Source: Actinomycetes bacterium
GTDB lineage: Bacteria > Actinomycetota > Acidimicrobiia > Acidimicrobiales > Acidimicrobiaceae
DNA length: 8,551 nucleotides
Direction: 5' to 3'
Assembly: GCA_021819725.1 (NCBI GenBank)
Contig: JAKAQR010000081.1
Location: 1-8,551, forward strand
The position numbers and the translations under genes were made by a program. Each line of letters begins with the position of its first letter. The stretch's first letter is position 1. The notes beneath the pieces were generated by a model, which searched no databases, had not been told where the DNA came from, and saw nothing but the letters and a program-made list of their open reading frames with translations. Positions 1-6,946 of this stretch are shown here, one piece after another.

Positions 1-39
1 GGACTCGATGCTGGTCCGGCGAAGGATTGAGGGAGTTAG

Positions 40-846
40 TTATGGTCGTTGTGACAGTCCCATCTGGGCGGCCAGTTCGCCGACGCCCCCTTCGTTATTC
101 GACGGCACCAACTTGGCGCCCGTTGAGAGGATCGCTGGGTGTGCGTTGGTGACCGCGAAAGGATGACCGACAATAGTCAGCATTGGCAGGTCGTTGAGAT
201 GATCGCCGACCGCGACACAATCTTCAAGCGGAACTCCAAGGATCTCCGCAGCTAGCCCGATCCCAAAACCCTTGTTGACCCCTCGCGGTACGATCTCAAC
301 CCAGTCAGTCGAGCCGCTGATGAGTTGTACATCGGCGAGAACCTGACGGATGATCGGGGCCAGTTCATCGGCATGAACGTCAGGATGCCGACAGATGAGA
401 CGGACCGCTGGTTCGACCTCGAAGAGCTGGTCAAGCTCGTACTCGATTGGCGCCAAGGGATGCACCTTGAGGAAGTCGCGCTGGGGCCAGAATTGAGTAA
501 CGGTAGAGGCAGCAAAATAGAAGCCAGTGTCGTGATGCAAGAGCTGTTCTATTGCGGAGCGCACGAAGCCGGAGGGCAGCTCTCTCACCCAGAGCAGAGC
601 ATCAAGGTCGAGGTGGTAACCAACGGCTCCGTTATGACAGACGGCGAGTGGCCCAAGTCCAGCAACTTTCGCGACGTTACGGACTCCGTTGATGCCGCGA
701 GCGGTCGCTGGTACGATAGCGACCCCACGAGCTCGGGCGTTGCGCAGTTGAGTTACCACCGATGGCGAGACGCTCTCTTCAGCATTGAGCAGAGTGCCAT
801 CGAGGTCAGTAAATAGCAACGATAGTCGATTGAGTGGTTGCATCAT
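40..846 (-). CDS. Cof-type HAD-superfamily phosphatase
   Basis: This gene encodes a 268-residue cytoplasmic hydrolase of the haloacid dehalogenase superfamily, Cof/YidA-like branch. Members are Mg2+-dependent phosphatases of small phosphorylated metabolites such as sugar phosphates. Motif I is DLDGT at residues 14-18, with D14 the expected nucleophile and D16 the acid/base. Motif II is the Thr in VPATARG (T48). Motif III is the Lys in VNKGFG (K192). Motif IV is GDHLND (214-219), with the metal-binding Asp pair. The segment between motifs II and III (about 80-185) is long enough for a C2-type cap, and the tail SNNEGGVGEL resembles the usual Cof C-terminus. The length is normal. The ATG overlaps the stop of the upstream oxygenase gene (ATGA), with a second ATG directly after it, so translation is probably coupled. 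The substrate cannot be read from the sequence. Confidence 0.92.
   Translation of the reverse strand: MMQPLNRLSLLFTDLDGTLLNAEESVSPSVVTQLRNARARGVAIVPATARGINGVRNVAKVAGLGPLAVCHNGAVGYHLDLDALLWVRELPSGFVRSAIEQLLHHDTGFYFAASTVTQFWPQRDFLKVHPLAPIEYELDQLFEVEPAVRLICRHPDVHADELAPIIRQVLADVQLISGSTDWVEIVPRGVNKGFGIGLAAEILGVPLEDCVAVGDHLNDLPMLTIVGHPFAVTNAHPAILSTGAKLVPSNNEGGVGELAAQMGLSQRP
843..846 (-). promoter_or_regulatory. ATGA stop/start overlap coupling oxygenase and phosphatase
   Basis: The TGA stop of the DUF2236 gene shares two bases with the ATG of the HAD gene. No clear Shine-Dalgarno sequence precedes that ATG, so re-initiation by terminating ribosomes is the likely mode of translation. A second ATG follows immediately in frame (843-841). 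Confidence 0.75.
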
Positions 847-1625
847 TGACTGCGACCGTATCTGACCAGTGCTTGTGCGCGGCGAGGGGACGGCACGGCG
901 GCGGCATTGGCGAGTTCGCCGCCGACTTTGAGGAGTATCCAGGTCGTCAGCTCATCCAAGGGTCGACTGGGCTTGTCGAGTGGAATCGTTACCCACGGCG
1001 GTAAGGAGGCGTAGATCCAGCGCATGACGAGTGGATAGACCTGCCCAACGAACCCCGCTGGACGCAGCCGATCAAGCAGTGTGAATGCTTCGACGGTGGA
1101 CTTGTTGATCACGAGCGAAGGCTGGCGCCAGATCCAATGATTCAGTGCTGCATAGGTAGCTGGCACCTCATTGAGGTCGCAGCCCATCAGCTTTGCTAGG
1201 CGCTGCATTTCTAGGACGTAAGTGTCCAGCAGTTGAACCTGAATACCGGGGTGAAAGTTGCGGTACGCATAACAAACCGACTCCACCATGGCATTGTGCA
1301 CCCAGGCCAAGAGGTAAGGGTCGTTTGCCGAAAATGGTGCGCCAGTCTCAGGAACTACACCTTGCACCGGTTCGTGGAGTAACCGGACGGCGCTGATGGC
1401 CGCTTCAACCTCGTCCAGTGCGGCGTAGGTGATTGTGTCAATGAAGTCGATCGTTTCAAGTAGGCGTTGATCGGGATGCTCGCCAAAACGCGAGAACTGC
1501 TGAACCCCAGCCAGCGCTCGTGGCTCGAGGGCTTGGATCGCCAGCGCACGCAGACCACCGATTAAGCCTGAGAAGTCGCCGTGAAGCTCCCACACGGCTG
1601 AGTCTGGCCCAAAGAGAGATTCCAT
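843..1625 (-). CDS. DUF2236 / MpaB-rubber-oxygenase-family protein
   Basis: The product is a 260-residue protein of the oxygenase MpaB family (DUF2236), related to the latex-clearing rubber oxygenase Lcp and fungal MpaB. Characterised relatives bind a b-type haem through a His. The family signature YLLAWVHNAMVES (numbered from the GTG at 1631, residues 106-118) contains the conserved His (H112), followed by YAYRNF and a predicted helix with YVLEMQRLAKLMG. The N-terminal half carries the usual pattern of a Q-x-x-x-P segment near 33-37, then SRFGEHPDQRLLETIDFIDTITYA at about 47-70, interrupted here only for description. No signal peptide is seen. I chose the ATG at 1625 because GGTAG lies 7 bases upstream; GTG codons at 1631 and 1628 are alternatives. 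It is the first gene of a two-gene unit with the HAD phosphatase. Actinobacterial genomes carry many such paralogues of unknown substrate, so the family is secure and the reaction is not. Confidence 0.85.
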   Translation of the reverse strand: MESLFGPDSAVWELHGDFSGLIGGLRALAIQALEPRALAGVQQFSRFGEHPDQRLLETIDFIDTITYAALDEVEAAISAVRLLHEPVQGVVPETGAPFSANDPYLLAWVHNAMVESVCYAYRNFHPGIQVQLLDTYVLEMQRLAKLMGCDLNEVPATYAALNHWIWRQPSLVINKSTVEAFTLLDRLRPAGFVGQVYPLVMRWIYASLPPWVTIPLDKPSRPLDELTTWILLKVGGELANAAAVPSPRRAQALVRYGRSQ

Positions 1626-1672
1626 CACCACACTACCAAATTAGCTCCGCTGCCAATAGCCTGGATCGTGTG

Positions 1673-2068
1673 GTGCGTTCGGATGTGCCCAAACGGCTGA
1701 TATTCGTAGGTTCGCTCTTCGCAGCGAGCATCTTGCTGTCAGCCTGTGGGGCGAGCGCCTCGTCGGACGCGACACGGGCCTGTGTTCTGGTCCACCGTTC
1801 GATCCGGCTCTATGAGGCCGCTAAGTCCGTCACGAAGACCCAGGCGCACGCGGATCTCGCTCGGGCAGAACGGCTGTTGGCTGAGGCGGTGTCGCCAGCG
1901 AATCTAGCCGCCTCTACCAATACCTACTGGCAGGCACTTGCGGGGACGCTTGCGGAAGCCCAGCAGCTTCCAGAGTCTCGTCTCGTCGTTTCGCTCAAGG
2001 CTCAGTGTTCAGCCGCCTCGGCGAATGAGGGTGAGTATGTCGTCCCGTATAAGTCCGAGGGTCAGTGA
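1673..2068 (+). CDS. Small secreted lipoprotein of unknown function
   Basis: I do not recognise a family. The reading frame gives about 131 residues with a lipoprotein signal peptide: a short basic N-region (RSDVPKR), a hydrophobic stretch LIFVGSLFAASILL, and the lipobox LSAC with the lipidated Cys at residue 25. After a Ser/Ala-rich linker the mature part is mostly helical and Ala-rich. It has one Cys near each end (ATRAC and KAQC), which could form a disulfide outside the membrane. A helix near the middle has an alternating charged pattern (HADLARAERLLAEA). The start is uncertain: GTG codons occur at 1670, 1673 and 1685, and none has a convincing ribosome-binding site. The frame also stays open back to 1520, but that part is antisense to the oxygenase gene and unlikely to be coding. 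The gene diverges from the oxygenase gene with only about 47 bp between the starts. Confidence 0.7.
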   Translation: MRSDVPKRLIFVGSLFAASILLSACGASASSDATRACVLVHRSIRLYEAAKSVTKTQAHADLARAERLLAEAVSPANLAASTNTYWQALAGTLAEAQQLPESRLVVSLKAQCSAASANEGEYVVPYKSEGQ

Positions 2069-2099
2069 GCTGTGTCGGCCTGGTTCCTCCTGAGGTAGC

Positions 2100-2144
2100 C
2101 TAGGCGGTTCCGGCCTAGCGTCAGTGAGATATTCGCACTGATGC
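2100..2144 (+). terminator. Back-to-back hairpins after the lipoprotein gene
   Basis: Two stem-loops lie 30 bp past the lipoprotein stop. The first pairs CTAGGC (2100-2105) with GCCTAG (2113-2118). The second pairs GCGTCAGTG (2118-2126) with CACTGATGC (2136-2144), with one G-U pair and a 9-base loop. They share base 2118. Neither is followed by a T-run, so a terminator role is inferred only from position. The 9-mer GTCAGTGAG of the second hairpin also spans the lipoprotein stop codon (2061-2069), forming a direct repeat. Confidence 0.4.
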
Positions 2145-2175
2145 GGTGTCGCCACCCGGCGCCAACACGGTCGCA

Positions 2176-2188
2176 GGACATGATGTCC
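2176..2188. promoter_or_regulatory. 13-bp palindrome GGACATGATGTCC
   Basis: This is a perfect odd-centred dyad (GGACAT-G-ATGTCC), the size and shape of a binding site for a dimeric helix-turn-helix regulator. It lies about 100 bp upstream of the permease promoter candidate. No regulator gene is in the window, so function is inference. Confidence 0.35.
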
Positions 2189-2221
2189 CAGTGACACAAA
2201 CGCCCATCTCTGGGGCCATTG

Positions 2222-2265
2222 TTTTGCTAGCTACTAGCGAGCGGGCGATGCGTTTAGTAGCAAAA
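2222..2265. repeat. Long inverted repeat upstream of the permease promoter
   Basis: The left arm TTTTGCTAGCTACTA (2222-2236) and the right arm TAGTAGCAAAA (2255-2265) pair over 11 bp, with an unpaired GCTA in the left arm and an 18-base spacer. The arms begin with TTTT and end with AAAA, so this is not a classical terminator on the plus strand. Its end lies 20 bp before the -35 candidate at 2286, which fits an operator or activator site for the permease gene. Confidence 0.4.
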
Positions 2266-2285
2266 TTGTAACGTGACCGGTGAAC

Positions 2286-2314
2286 TAGACATGTTTATGC
2301 GGTTATGTTATGGT
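2286..2314 (+). promoter_or_regulatory. Candidate promoter of the permease gene
   Basis: A -35 element TAGACA (2286-2291; 5 of 6 to TTGACA) is followed after 17 bp by a -10 element TATGGT (2309-2314; fits TAnnnT). Transcription would start near 2321, giving a leader of about 53 bases. TATGTT (2304-2309) is an overlapping alternative -10. Confidence 0.5.
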
Positions 2315-2362
2315 GATCATTAACAGCGGGCCTTAGGTGGCAGGCTGCTTGGTTACACCAAA

Positions 2363-2370
2363 AAGGGGGA
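2363..2370 (+). promoter_or_regulatory. Ribosome-binding site AAGGGGGA setting the GTG start
   Basis: A strong purine run ends 3 bases before the GTG at 2374. This supports the GTG over the in-frame ATG at 2416, whose GGGAG abuts the codon too closely. Confidence 0.65.
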
Positions 2371-2373
2371 AAT

Positions 2374-4020
2374 GTGCAAACTGGTCAACAAAGGACAGGA
2401 CGGCTCCGGCGGGAGATGTCCTATCTTGATCTCAGCTTTGCTGGGCTCGGTGCTATTATCGGGTCTGGATGGTTATTTGCGGTACTTTATGCCGCGCAGA
2501 CCGCAGGTCCTGCGGCCGTCATCTCTTGGGTTCTAGGCGGCGTGGCGTGCCTATTTATCGCGCTTGTCTACGCGGAGCTATCTGGTTTTCTTCCGGAGGC
2601 CGGTGGCGCTACTCGTTACCCACAGTACTCGCACGGACCTCTGGTCGGCTTTATCGTCAGCTGGGCGGCGTTCATTGCCTATGCTTCGGTGCCTGCAATC
2701 GAGGCCGAAGCGGTTGTCCAGTATGCATCTCACTACATCAAGGGCTTTGGGACGACGGTGAACGGGAGTTTTAACGCAAAACAGCCCGTCGCGTTCATAG
2801 TTGAGGCGGCCCTCCTGGTGGTCTTCTTTCTGCTCAACGTCTACGGTGTCAAGCTCTATGCGAAGGTCAACAGTTTCGTTACGTTCTTGAAGTTCCTGAC
2901 TCCGACGCTGACGATTTTGGTGGTCCTCTTCGTTGCGAAGAACTGGTCGAACTACTCCGCCCCAGCGACCCATGGGTTTGCCCCTTACGGGACCGCCGGT
3001 GTCTTGGTGGCGGTGTCCACGGCAGGAATTGTATTTTCTTTCTTGGGCTTTCGCCAGGCCGTGGAGATGGCCGCCGAGGCGAAGAACCCCCAGCGTGACG
3101 CGCCCCGGGCAATTTTGACGGCGCTCATTGCCGGCATGATAGTGTACGTGCTCCTCCAGGTTGTGTTCATTGCGGCGATTCCCAAGTCGGAACTCACGCA
3201 TGGCTGGGCAGCCTTGAGCTTGAGCTCGCCGTTTGCACAGGTTGCATCTGCCCTAGGACTCGGTTGGTTGGCAACCATCCTCTATGCCGATGCGGTCCTT
3301 TCGCCGTCGGGCACCGGGTTGGTGTATTTCGCATCGACCCCGCGCATTATCCTGGGGAGCGCTCGCAACGGGTACCTCGGGCGCTCATGGCGTAAGATTT
3401 CCGACAAGACCGGCATTCCAATCTATCCAATGGTGGCGACGATTATTGCGTCGTTGATTTTCCTGCTTCCGTTCCCGACGTGGCAGTCCTTAGTCGGCGT
3501 TATCTCCGCGGCAACGGTGTTCACCTACATCATGGGTCCGGTCTCCCTGGCGGTATTCCGACGTCACCATAGTGATGCACATCGGCCGTATCGCCTCGGT
3601 GGAGCGAGTGTGATCTCTCCGATCGCCTATGTCATGGGTGCGTTGATCATCTATTTCAGCGGATGGGAGACGGTTTGGAAACTGACGGTTGGGTACGCTA
3701 TCGGGATCATCATCTACCTGATTGTCTCGGCTGCGCGTGGTGATCTCGCCAAGATCAATGCAAAGGCGTGGAGGCAAGGTGTCTGGTTGGTGGTCTTTAT
3801 CGGGGTATCGTTGCTCGAGACGTATTTCGGCTCCGCGCGCTTTGGCGGGCAGTATAACAAGCTCCATGGTCTCATCCACTATCCATGGGACCTCGTGGTT
3901 GTGATCGTGGTGGCCCTGGCATTCTATTACTGGGGCGTGGCTTCAGGGAGCGCAAGCGACGATACCGACCAGGCCATCGAGCGTGCCAGTCAGTTGAATC
4001 AGCCCAATACGACCGATTAA
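2374..4020 (+). CDS. APC-superfamily amino acid permease
   Basis: The product is a 548-residue integral membrane transporter of the amino acid-polyamine-organocation superfamily. It probably imports an amino acid or related amine by cation symport or exchange. The TM1 signature GLGAIIGSGWLF (24-35) is the unwound substrate-binding glycine motif of the family. The cytoplasmic loop motif EAKNPQRDAPRAI (235-247), between the sixth and seventh helices, is another hallmark. Hydrophobic segments occur near 21-42, 46-68, 88-112, 140-160, 166-188, 207-228, 248-270, 290-310, 351-369, 374-396, 413-429, 437-453, 467-484 and 505-524. That is about 14 spans rather than the basic 12, in line with its length. 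The C-terminus is short, acidic and cytoplasmic. The GTG start is set by AAGGGGGA just upstream. The gene has its own promoter candidate and ends at a strong hairpin, so it is probably monocistronic. The substrate is unknown. Confidence 0.9.
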   Translation: MQTGQQRTGRLRREMSYLDLSFAGLGAIIGSGWLFAVLYAAQTAGPAAVISWVLGGVACLFIALVYAELSGFLPEAGGATRYPQYSHGPLVGFIVSWAAFIAYASVPAIEAEAVVQYASHYIKGFGTTVNGSFNAKQPVAFIVEAALLVVFFLLNVYGVKLYAKVNSFVTFLKFLTPTLTILVVLFVAKNWSNYSAPATHGFAPYGTAGVLVAVSTAGIVFSFLGFRQAVEMAAEAKNPQRDAPRAILTALIAGMIVYVLLQVVFIAAIPKSELTHGWAALSLSSPFAQVASALGLGWLATILYADAVLSPSGTGLVYFASTPRIILGSARNGYLGRSWRKISDKTGIPIYPMVATIIASLIFLLPFPTWQSLVGVISAATVFTYIMGPVSLAVFRRHHSDAHRPYRLGGASVISPIAYVMGALIIYFSGWETVWKLTVGYAIGIIIYLIVSAARGDLAKINAKAWRQGVWLVVFIGVSLLETYFGSARFGGQYNKLHGLIHYPWDLVVVIVVALAFYYWGVASGSASDDTDQAIERASQLNQPNTTD

Positions 4021-4053
4021 AAGCTCGGCCTTGGCTGTTCAAATGGCGGGCTT

Positions 4054-4086
4054 GTGGGGTTTGGCTTCAAGGAAGCCAGACCCCAC
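4054..4086 (+). terminator. Strong hairpin terminator of the permease gene
   Basis: A 15-bp stem (4054-4068 with 4072-4086), complete except for one G-U pair, closes a 3-base loop AAG 34 bases after the permease stop. The following bases are GTTCGTGTG, with no U-tract. Many actinobacterial terminators lack one, so termination is likely though not certain. Confidence 0.7.
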
Positions 4087-4167
4087 GTTCGTGTGCTCTA
4101 CCGCACGCTTACACTCCATGGGTGATAGGGGTCTTGCTCACAGCTGAGTCCGGGCATGGCGAGCGCA

Positions 4168-4173
4168 TAGAAT
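4168..4173 (+). promoter_or_regulatory. Possible -10 element upstream of prfC
   Basis: TAGAAT matches the TAnnnT consensus and lies 73 bp before the prfC start, downstream of the permease terminator. No good -35 hexamer sits 16-18 bp upstream (TGAGTC at 4145 is weak), so this is tentative. Confidence 0.28.
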
Positions 4174-4190
4174 GGGAGGCGTTGGCCGCA

Positions 4191-4206
4191 GGTGCCTGGT
4201 GGCACC
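4191..4206 (+). promoter_or_regulatory. Perfect stem-loop in the prfC leader
   Basis: GGTGCC (4191-4196) pairs with GGCACC (4201-4206) around the loop TGGT, 39 bp upstream of the prfC start. It would lie within the leader RNA if transcription starts near the -10 candidate at 4168. No known riboswitch is recognised. Confidence 0.35.
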
Positions 4207-4245
4207 GTTGGGATGGCACGTAGTTGAAGTGGATTTGGCGCAGGT

Positions 4246-5853
4246 ATGTCGATGGATGAGTCGGAAAGATTGGAGATACTGACCGAGGCATCTAGACGAC
4301 GAACGTTTGCGATCATCAGTCATCCGGATGCCGGTAAGACGACGCTCACAGAGAAATTTCTGCTCTATGCTGGCGCGATCGCCGAAGCTGGCGCCGTCAA
4401 GGCCCGCACTGGACGTCGAGATACGCGTTCTGATTGGATGGCGATGGAACAGGAACGTGGGATTTCCGTGACATCGACCGCGCTGCAGTTTGAGTATCGT
4501 GGTGCTTGGATCAATCTTCTTGACACACCCGGACACCGGGACTTTTCCGAGGATACGTACCGCGTTTTGACCGCGGTCGATGCCGTCGTGATGGTTCTCG
4601 ATACCGCAAAGGGTATCGAAACGCAAACCCTCAAGCTCTTTGAGGTCTGCCGATCGCTAGGATTGCCGATGCTGACATACCTCAACAAGTTCGATCGTCC
4701 AGGCAAAGCACCACTGGAACTCCTTGATGAAATCGAAGACAAGATCGGTGTACGACCCACTCCGATGACCTGGCCAGTAGGTATTCCTGGCGAGTTTCGT
4801 GGAGTCATCGATCGAGTGACCGGCGTGTTCACTCGCTTCGAGCGGAGTGTGCGTGGCAGGACGATGGCCACCGAAGTGCCCCTCGACGCGTCCGTTGCGG
4901 CGGCTGAGGAGGGTCCCGCTTGGGAGAACGCTGTGGATGAGTGTGCGCTTTTGGAGGCGGTTGGCGCGACCCACGATCAGGCGAGTTTTCTGAGCGGTAA
5001 GACAAGTCCTTTGTTCGTTGGCTCTGCAATGAATAACTTTGGCGTACGCGCGTTGCTTGATGCTGTGGTTGATCTGGTTCCTTCGCCGAGTCCGCGGCGG
5101 TCGATCGATGGTGAACTCCGTCCTCTTGATGCACCGCTAGCCGGGTTCGTCTTTAAGATCCAAGCCAATATGGACCCATCGCATCGAGATCATGTTGCAT
5201 TTGTTCGCATCTGTTCAGGCAGGTTCGTCCGCGGGGTTACACTTACGCACGCGGTTACCGGCAGGACGTTTTCAACGAAATACGCCAGTTCACTCTTCGG
5301 GGCTGATCGCTCTACGATTGAGGTCGCCTACCCGGGTGACGTCGTGGGTCTGGTCAATGCCGGAGAGTTGCGCATCGGTGACGCGCTTTACGCGAGGAAC
5401 CCTGTGGTTTTCCCGTCGTTCCCACAGTTTGCGCCCGAAATCTTCCGACGTGTCCGTGTCAAAGATCCTGGCCGTGCAAAGCAGTTCCGGAGGGGATTGG
5501 AGCAGCTGGAGCGCGAAGGCGTGTTGCAGGTGCTCTACGAGTTAGATGGTGATCCACTCCCGGTCTTGGCCGCGGTCGGTGAGATGCAGTTCGAGGTCTT
5601 TCATTATCGGATGGAGCATGAGTTCGGCGCGGTCGTTGAGTTCTTGCCCACACCGTACCGGGTCGCACGCGTAATAAGTTCTGACGGAGCTGCCCTGTTG
5701 GGTAGGATTCCCGGTGTACGTGTGCTCCGTCGCGGTGATGATACGCTGCTCGTTCTTTTTGAGAGCCAGGTTCGTTTGCAGACCGTCGAACGGGACCATC
5801 CCGAAGTTGACTTCGGGATGCTGTTGGGTTCAGGCTTTCCGGCGTTTACGTAG
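4246..5853 (+). CDS. prfC: Peptide chain release factor 3 (RF3)
   Basis: This gene encodes a 535-residue translational GTPase, close to the 529 residues of the Escherichia coli protein. RF3 uses GTP to remove RF1 or RF2 from the ribosome after peptide release. The G1 loop is SHPDAGKTT (25-33), with SHPDAGKT typical of RF3 where EF-G and EF-Tu have GHVDxGKT. The switch I region is QERGISVTSTALQF (69-82), as in RF3. G3 is DTPGHRDF (93-100) with the catalytic His at 97. G4 is NKFD (147-150) and G5 is GSA (259-261). A beta-barrel domain II follows at about 295-390, then a C-terminal domain III with VGEMQFEVFHYRMEHEFGA, a close match in position to the VGxLQF segment of the family. The ATG at 4246 is preceded by only a weak CAGG site, and ATG at 4252 is an in-frame alternative. 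RF3 is patchily distributed in bacteria. No frameshift is seen. Confidence 0.96.
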   Translation: MSMDESERLEILTEASRRRTFAIISHPDAGKTTLTEKFLLYAGAIAEAGAVKARTGRRDTRSDWMAMEQERGISVTSTALQFEYRGAWINLLDTPGHRDFSEDTYRVLTAVDAVVMVLDTAKGIETQTLKLFEVCRSLGLPMLTYLNKFDRPGKAPLELLDEIEDKIGVRPTPMTWPVGIPGEFRGVIDRVTGVFTRFERSVRGRTMATEVPLDASVAAAEEGPAWENAVDECALLEAVGATHDQASFLSGKTSPLFVGSAMNNFGVRALLDAVVDLVPSPSPRRSIDGELRPLDAPLAGFVFKIQANMDPSHRDHVAFVRICSGRFVRGVTLTHAVTGRTFSTKYASSLFGADRSTIEVAYPGDVVGLVNAGELRIGDALYARNPVVFPSFPQFAPEIFRRVRVKDPGRAKQFRRGLEQLEREGVLQVLYELDGDPLPVLAAVGEMQFEVFHYRMEHEFGAVVEFLPTPYRVARVISSDGAALLGRIPGVRVLRRGDDTLLVLFESQVRLQTVERDHPEVDFGMLLGSGFPAFT

Positions 5854-5915
5854 ACAAGTAGTGTGCTGTTTTGTGCGAGCGAGTGATGATTGAGTTTCGG
5901 GGGTCTGCGTTGCGT

Positions 5916-5933
5916 GATGCGAACTGCCGCATC
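5916..5933 (+). promoter_or_regulatory. Stem-loop just before the reductase start
   Basis: GATGCG (5916-5921) pairs perfectly with CGCATC (5928-5933) around a 6-base loop, ending 11 bases before the reductase ATG. It could influence initiation or act as a weak end for prfC transcripts. There is no T-run. The 91-bp prfC-to-reductase gap otherwise shows no clear promoter. Confidence 0.3.
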
Positions 5934-5944
5934 GAGCCTGGCGA

Positions 5945-6739
5945 ATGAGCACGCTCGGTAGTCTGGCCGGTCGAGTTGCTTTGGTGACGGGCGCTGGATC
6001 AGAGACGGGAATCGGGTACTCGACCGCGAGGGTTCTGGGTGAGCTTGGTGCCCGTGTAGTAATCACTTCGACGACGGAGCGCATCTATGAGCGCGTTGAC
6101 GCCTTGGGAAAGCTTGGCATCGTGGCGGCTGGTTACGTCGCAGACCTTACGGATCCGTTCGCGGTCGAGCAACTACGCGACGTGAGCTTGTCGGCTTTTG
6201 GGAGGGTGGATATTCTCATCAACAATGCGGGAATGACCTCATTGCACCAAGGTTCGGATGTGATCGGTGTGCTCGAGTCACTCACCGTACAGGCCTGGCA
6301 TACAGGACTCGAGCGTAATTTGAGTACGGCGTTCATGGTGACGCGAGCCTTCGTCGGTCCAATGAAGGAGCGAGGTTGGGGGCGTGTTGTTATGATCGCC
6401 TCCACTACTGGCGCGGTCAATTCGATGCCTGGCCACGCAATCTATGCAACCGCGAAGGCGGCGATGATCGGACTGACACGTTCGCTCGCACTCGAGGTAG
6501 CGTCGAGAGGTGTGACGGTCAATGCCGTTGGACCGGGTTGGATCGCCACCGGGTCTGCGAGTGCGGAGGAGATCGCCTTTGGCAACGCCAGCCCACTCGG
6601 ACGTTCCGGCTCTCCCGAGGAGGTAGCGGCGGTCGCTGGGGCGCTCTGTTTGCCAGGGATGTCGTATGTGACGGGCCAACTGATTGTTGTTGACGGTGGC
6701 AATTCGATCGCGGAGGCGCGCGCCGTTGGGGACCGCTAG
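5945..6739 (+). CDS. Short-chain dehydrogenase/reductase, FabG-like
   Basis: The product is a 264-residue classical SDR oxidoreductase with a single Rossmann domain that uses NAD(P)H. The cofactor loop is TGAGSETGIG (15-24), two residues longer than the standard TGxxxGIG. NNAG is at 93-96, the structural Asn in ERNLSTAF at 125, the catalytic Ser in IAST at 153, and the catalytic YATAK at 167-171. The PG motif is at 197-198 in AVGPGWIATGSA. The C-terminal VTGQLIVVDGG (242-252) is typical of FabG-like reductases. No acidic residue follows the second strand (VVITSTTERI), which favours NADPH over NADH by family rule, so this is inference. Best guess is a 3-oxoacyl or hydroxyacyl-thioester reductase or a related secondary-alcohol dehydrogenase; the substrate is not known. 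The gene follows prfC in the same direction after 91 bp and ends with a TAG stop. Confidence 0.92.
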   Translation: MSTLGSLAGRVALVTGAGSETGIGYSTARVLGELGARVVITSTTERIYERVDALGKLGIVAAGYVADLTDPFAVEQLRDVSLSAFGRVDILINNAGMTSLHQGSDVIGVLESLTVQAWHTGLERNLSTAFMVTRAFVGPMKERGWGRVVMIASTTGAVNSMPGHAIYATAKAAMIGLTRSLALEVASRGVTVNAVGPGWIATGSASAEEIAFGNASPLGRSGSPEEVAAVAGALCLPGMSYVTGQLIVVDGGNSIAEARAVGDR

Positions 6740-6887
6740 TAGTTGCCTTATGCAGACGTTTTGCGATGAGCCGGTTAAACGCTATCCCGCTGCGTGGCCG
6801 TCAGCCTCCTTGTGGGCTTGTTGGTCTGCCTACTGTCATACCTCGGGCGTGGATAAACATCAAGGTATCCACAGCCGATGGCGGCGT

Positions 6888-6917
6888 TTGTCGCAGAGTG
6901 TCTGCTCACGATAGGCT
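6888..6917 (+). promoter_or_regulatory. Candidate promoter of the thioesterase gene
   Basis: TTGTCG (6888-6893) and TAGGCT (6912-6917) are spaced by 18 bp, acceptable as -35 and -10 elements. They sit 42 bp before the start codon and downstream of the inverted repeat at 6849-6872, which could be an operator. Confidence 0.3.
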
Positions 6918-6946
6918 GAGTTCTGGGTCAGCTGTTAAAGAAGAGC

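Noticed and set aside
1..39. Possible terminator for the phosphatase gene at the left edge
   Set aside because: Only a 4-bp stem (GGAC/GTCC) with a 9-base loop is visible and the window ends there.
325..816. A 163-codon plus-strand open frame inside the HAD gene
   Set aside because: It lies entirely antisense to a gene with all four HAD motifs and shows no domain of its own.
2578..3201. A 207-codon minus-strand open frame inside the permease gene
   Set aside because: It is a shadow of the APC permease, highly charged in the pattern expected from antisense of hydrophobic codons.
6848..6873. Two DnaA-box-like 9-mers (CGTGGATAA and GTATCCACA)
   Set aside because: Each has one mismatch, there are only two, and no dnaA, dnaN or AT-rich unwinding region is nearby. 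A simple inverted repeat explains them.
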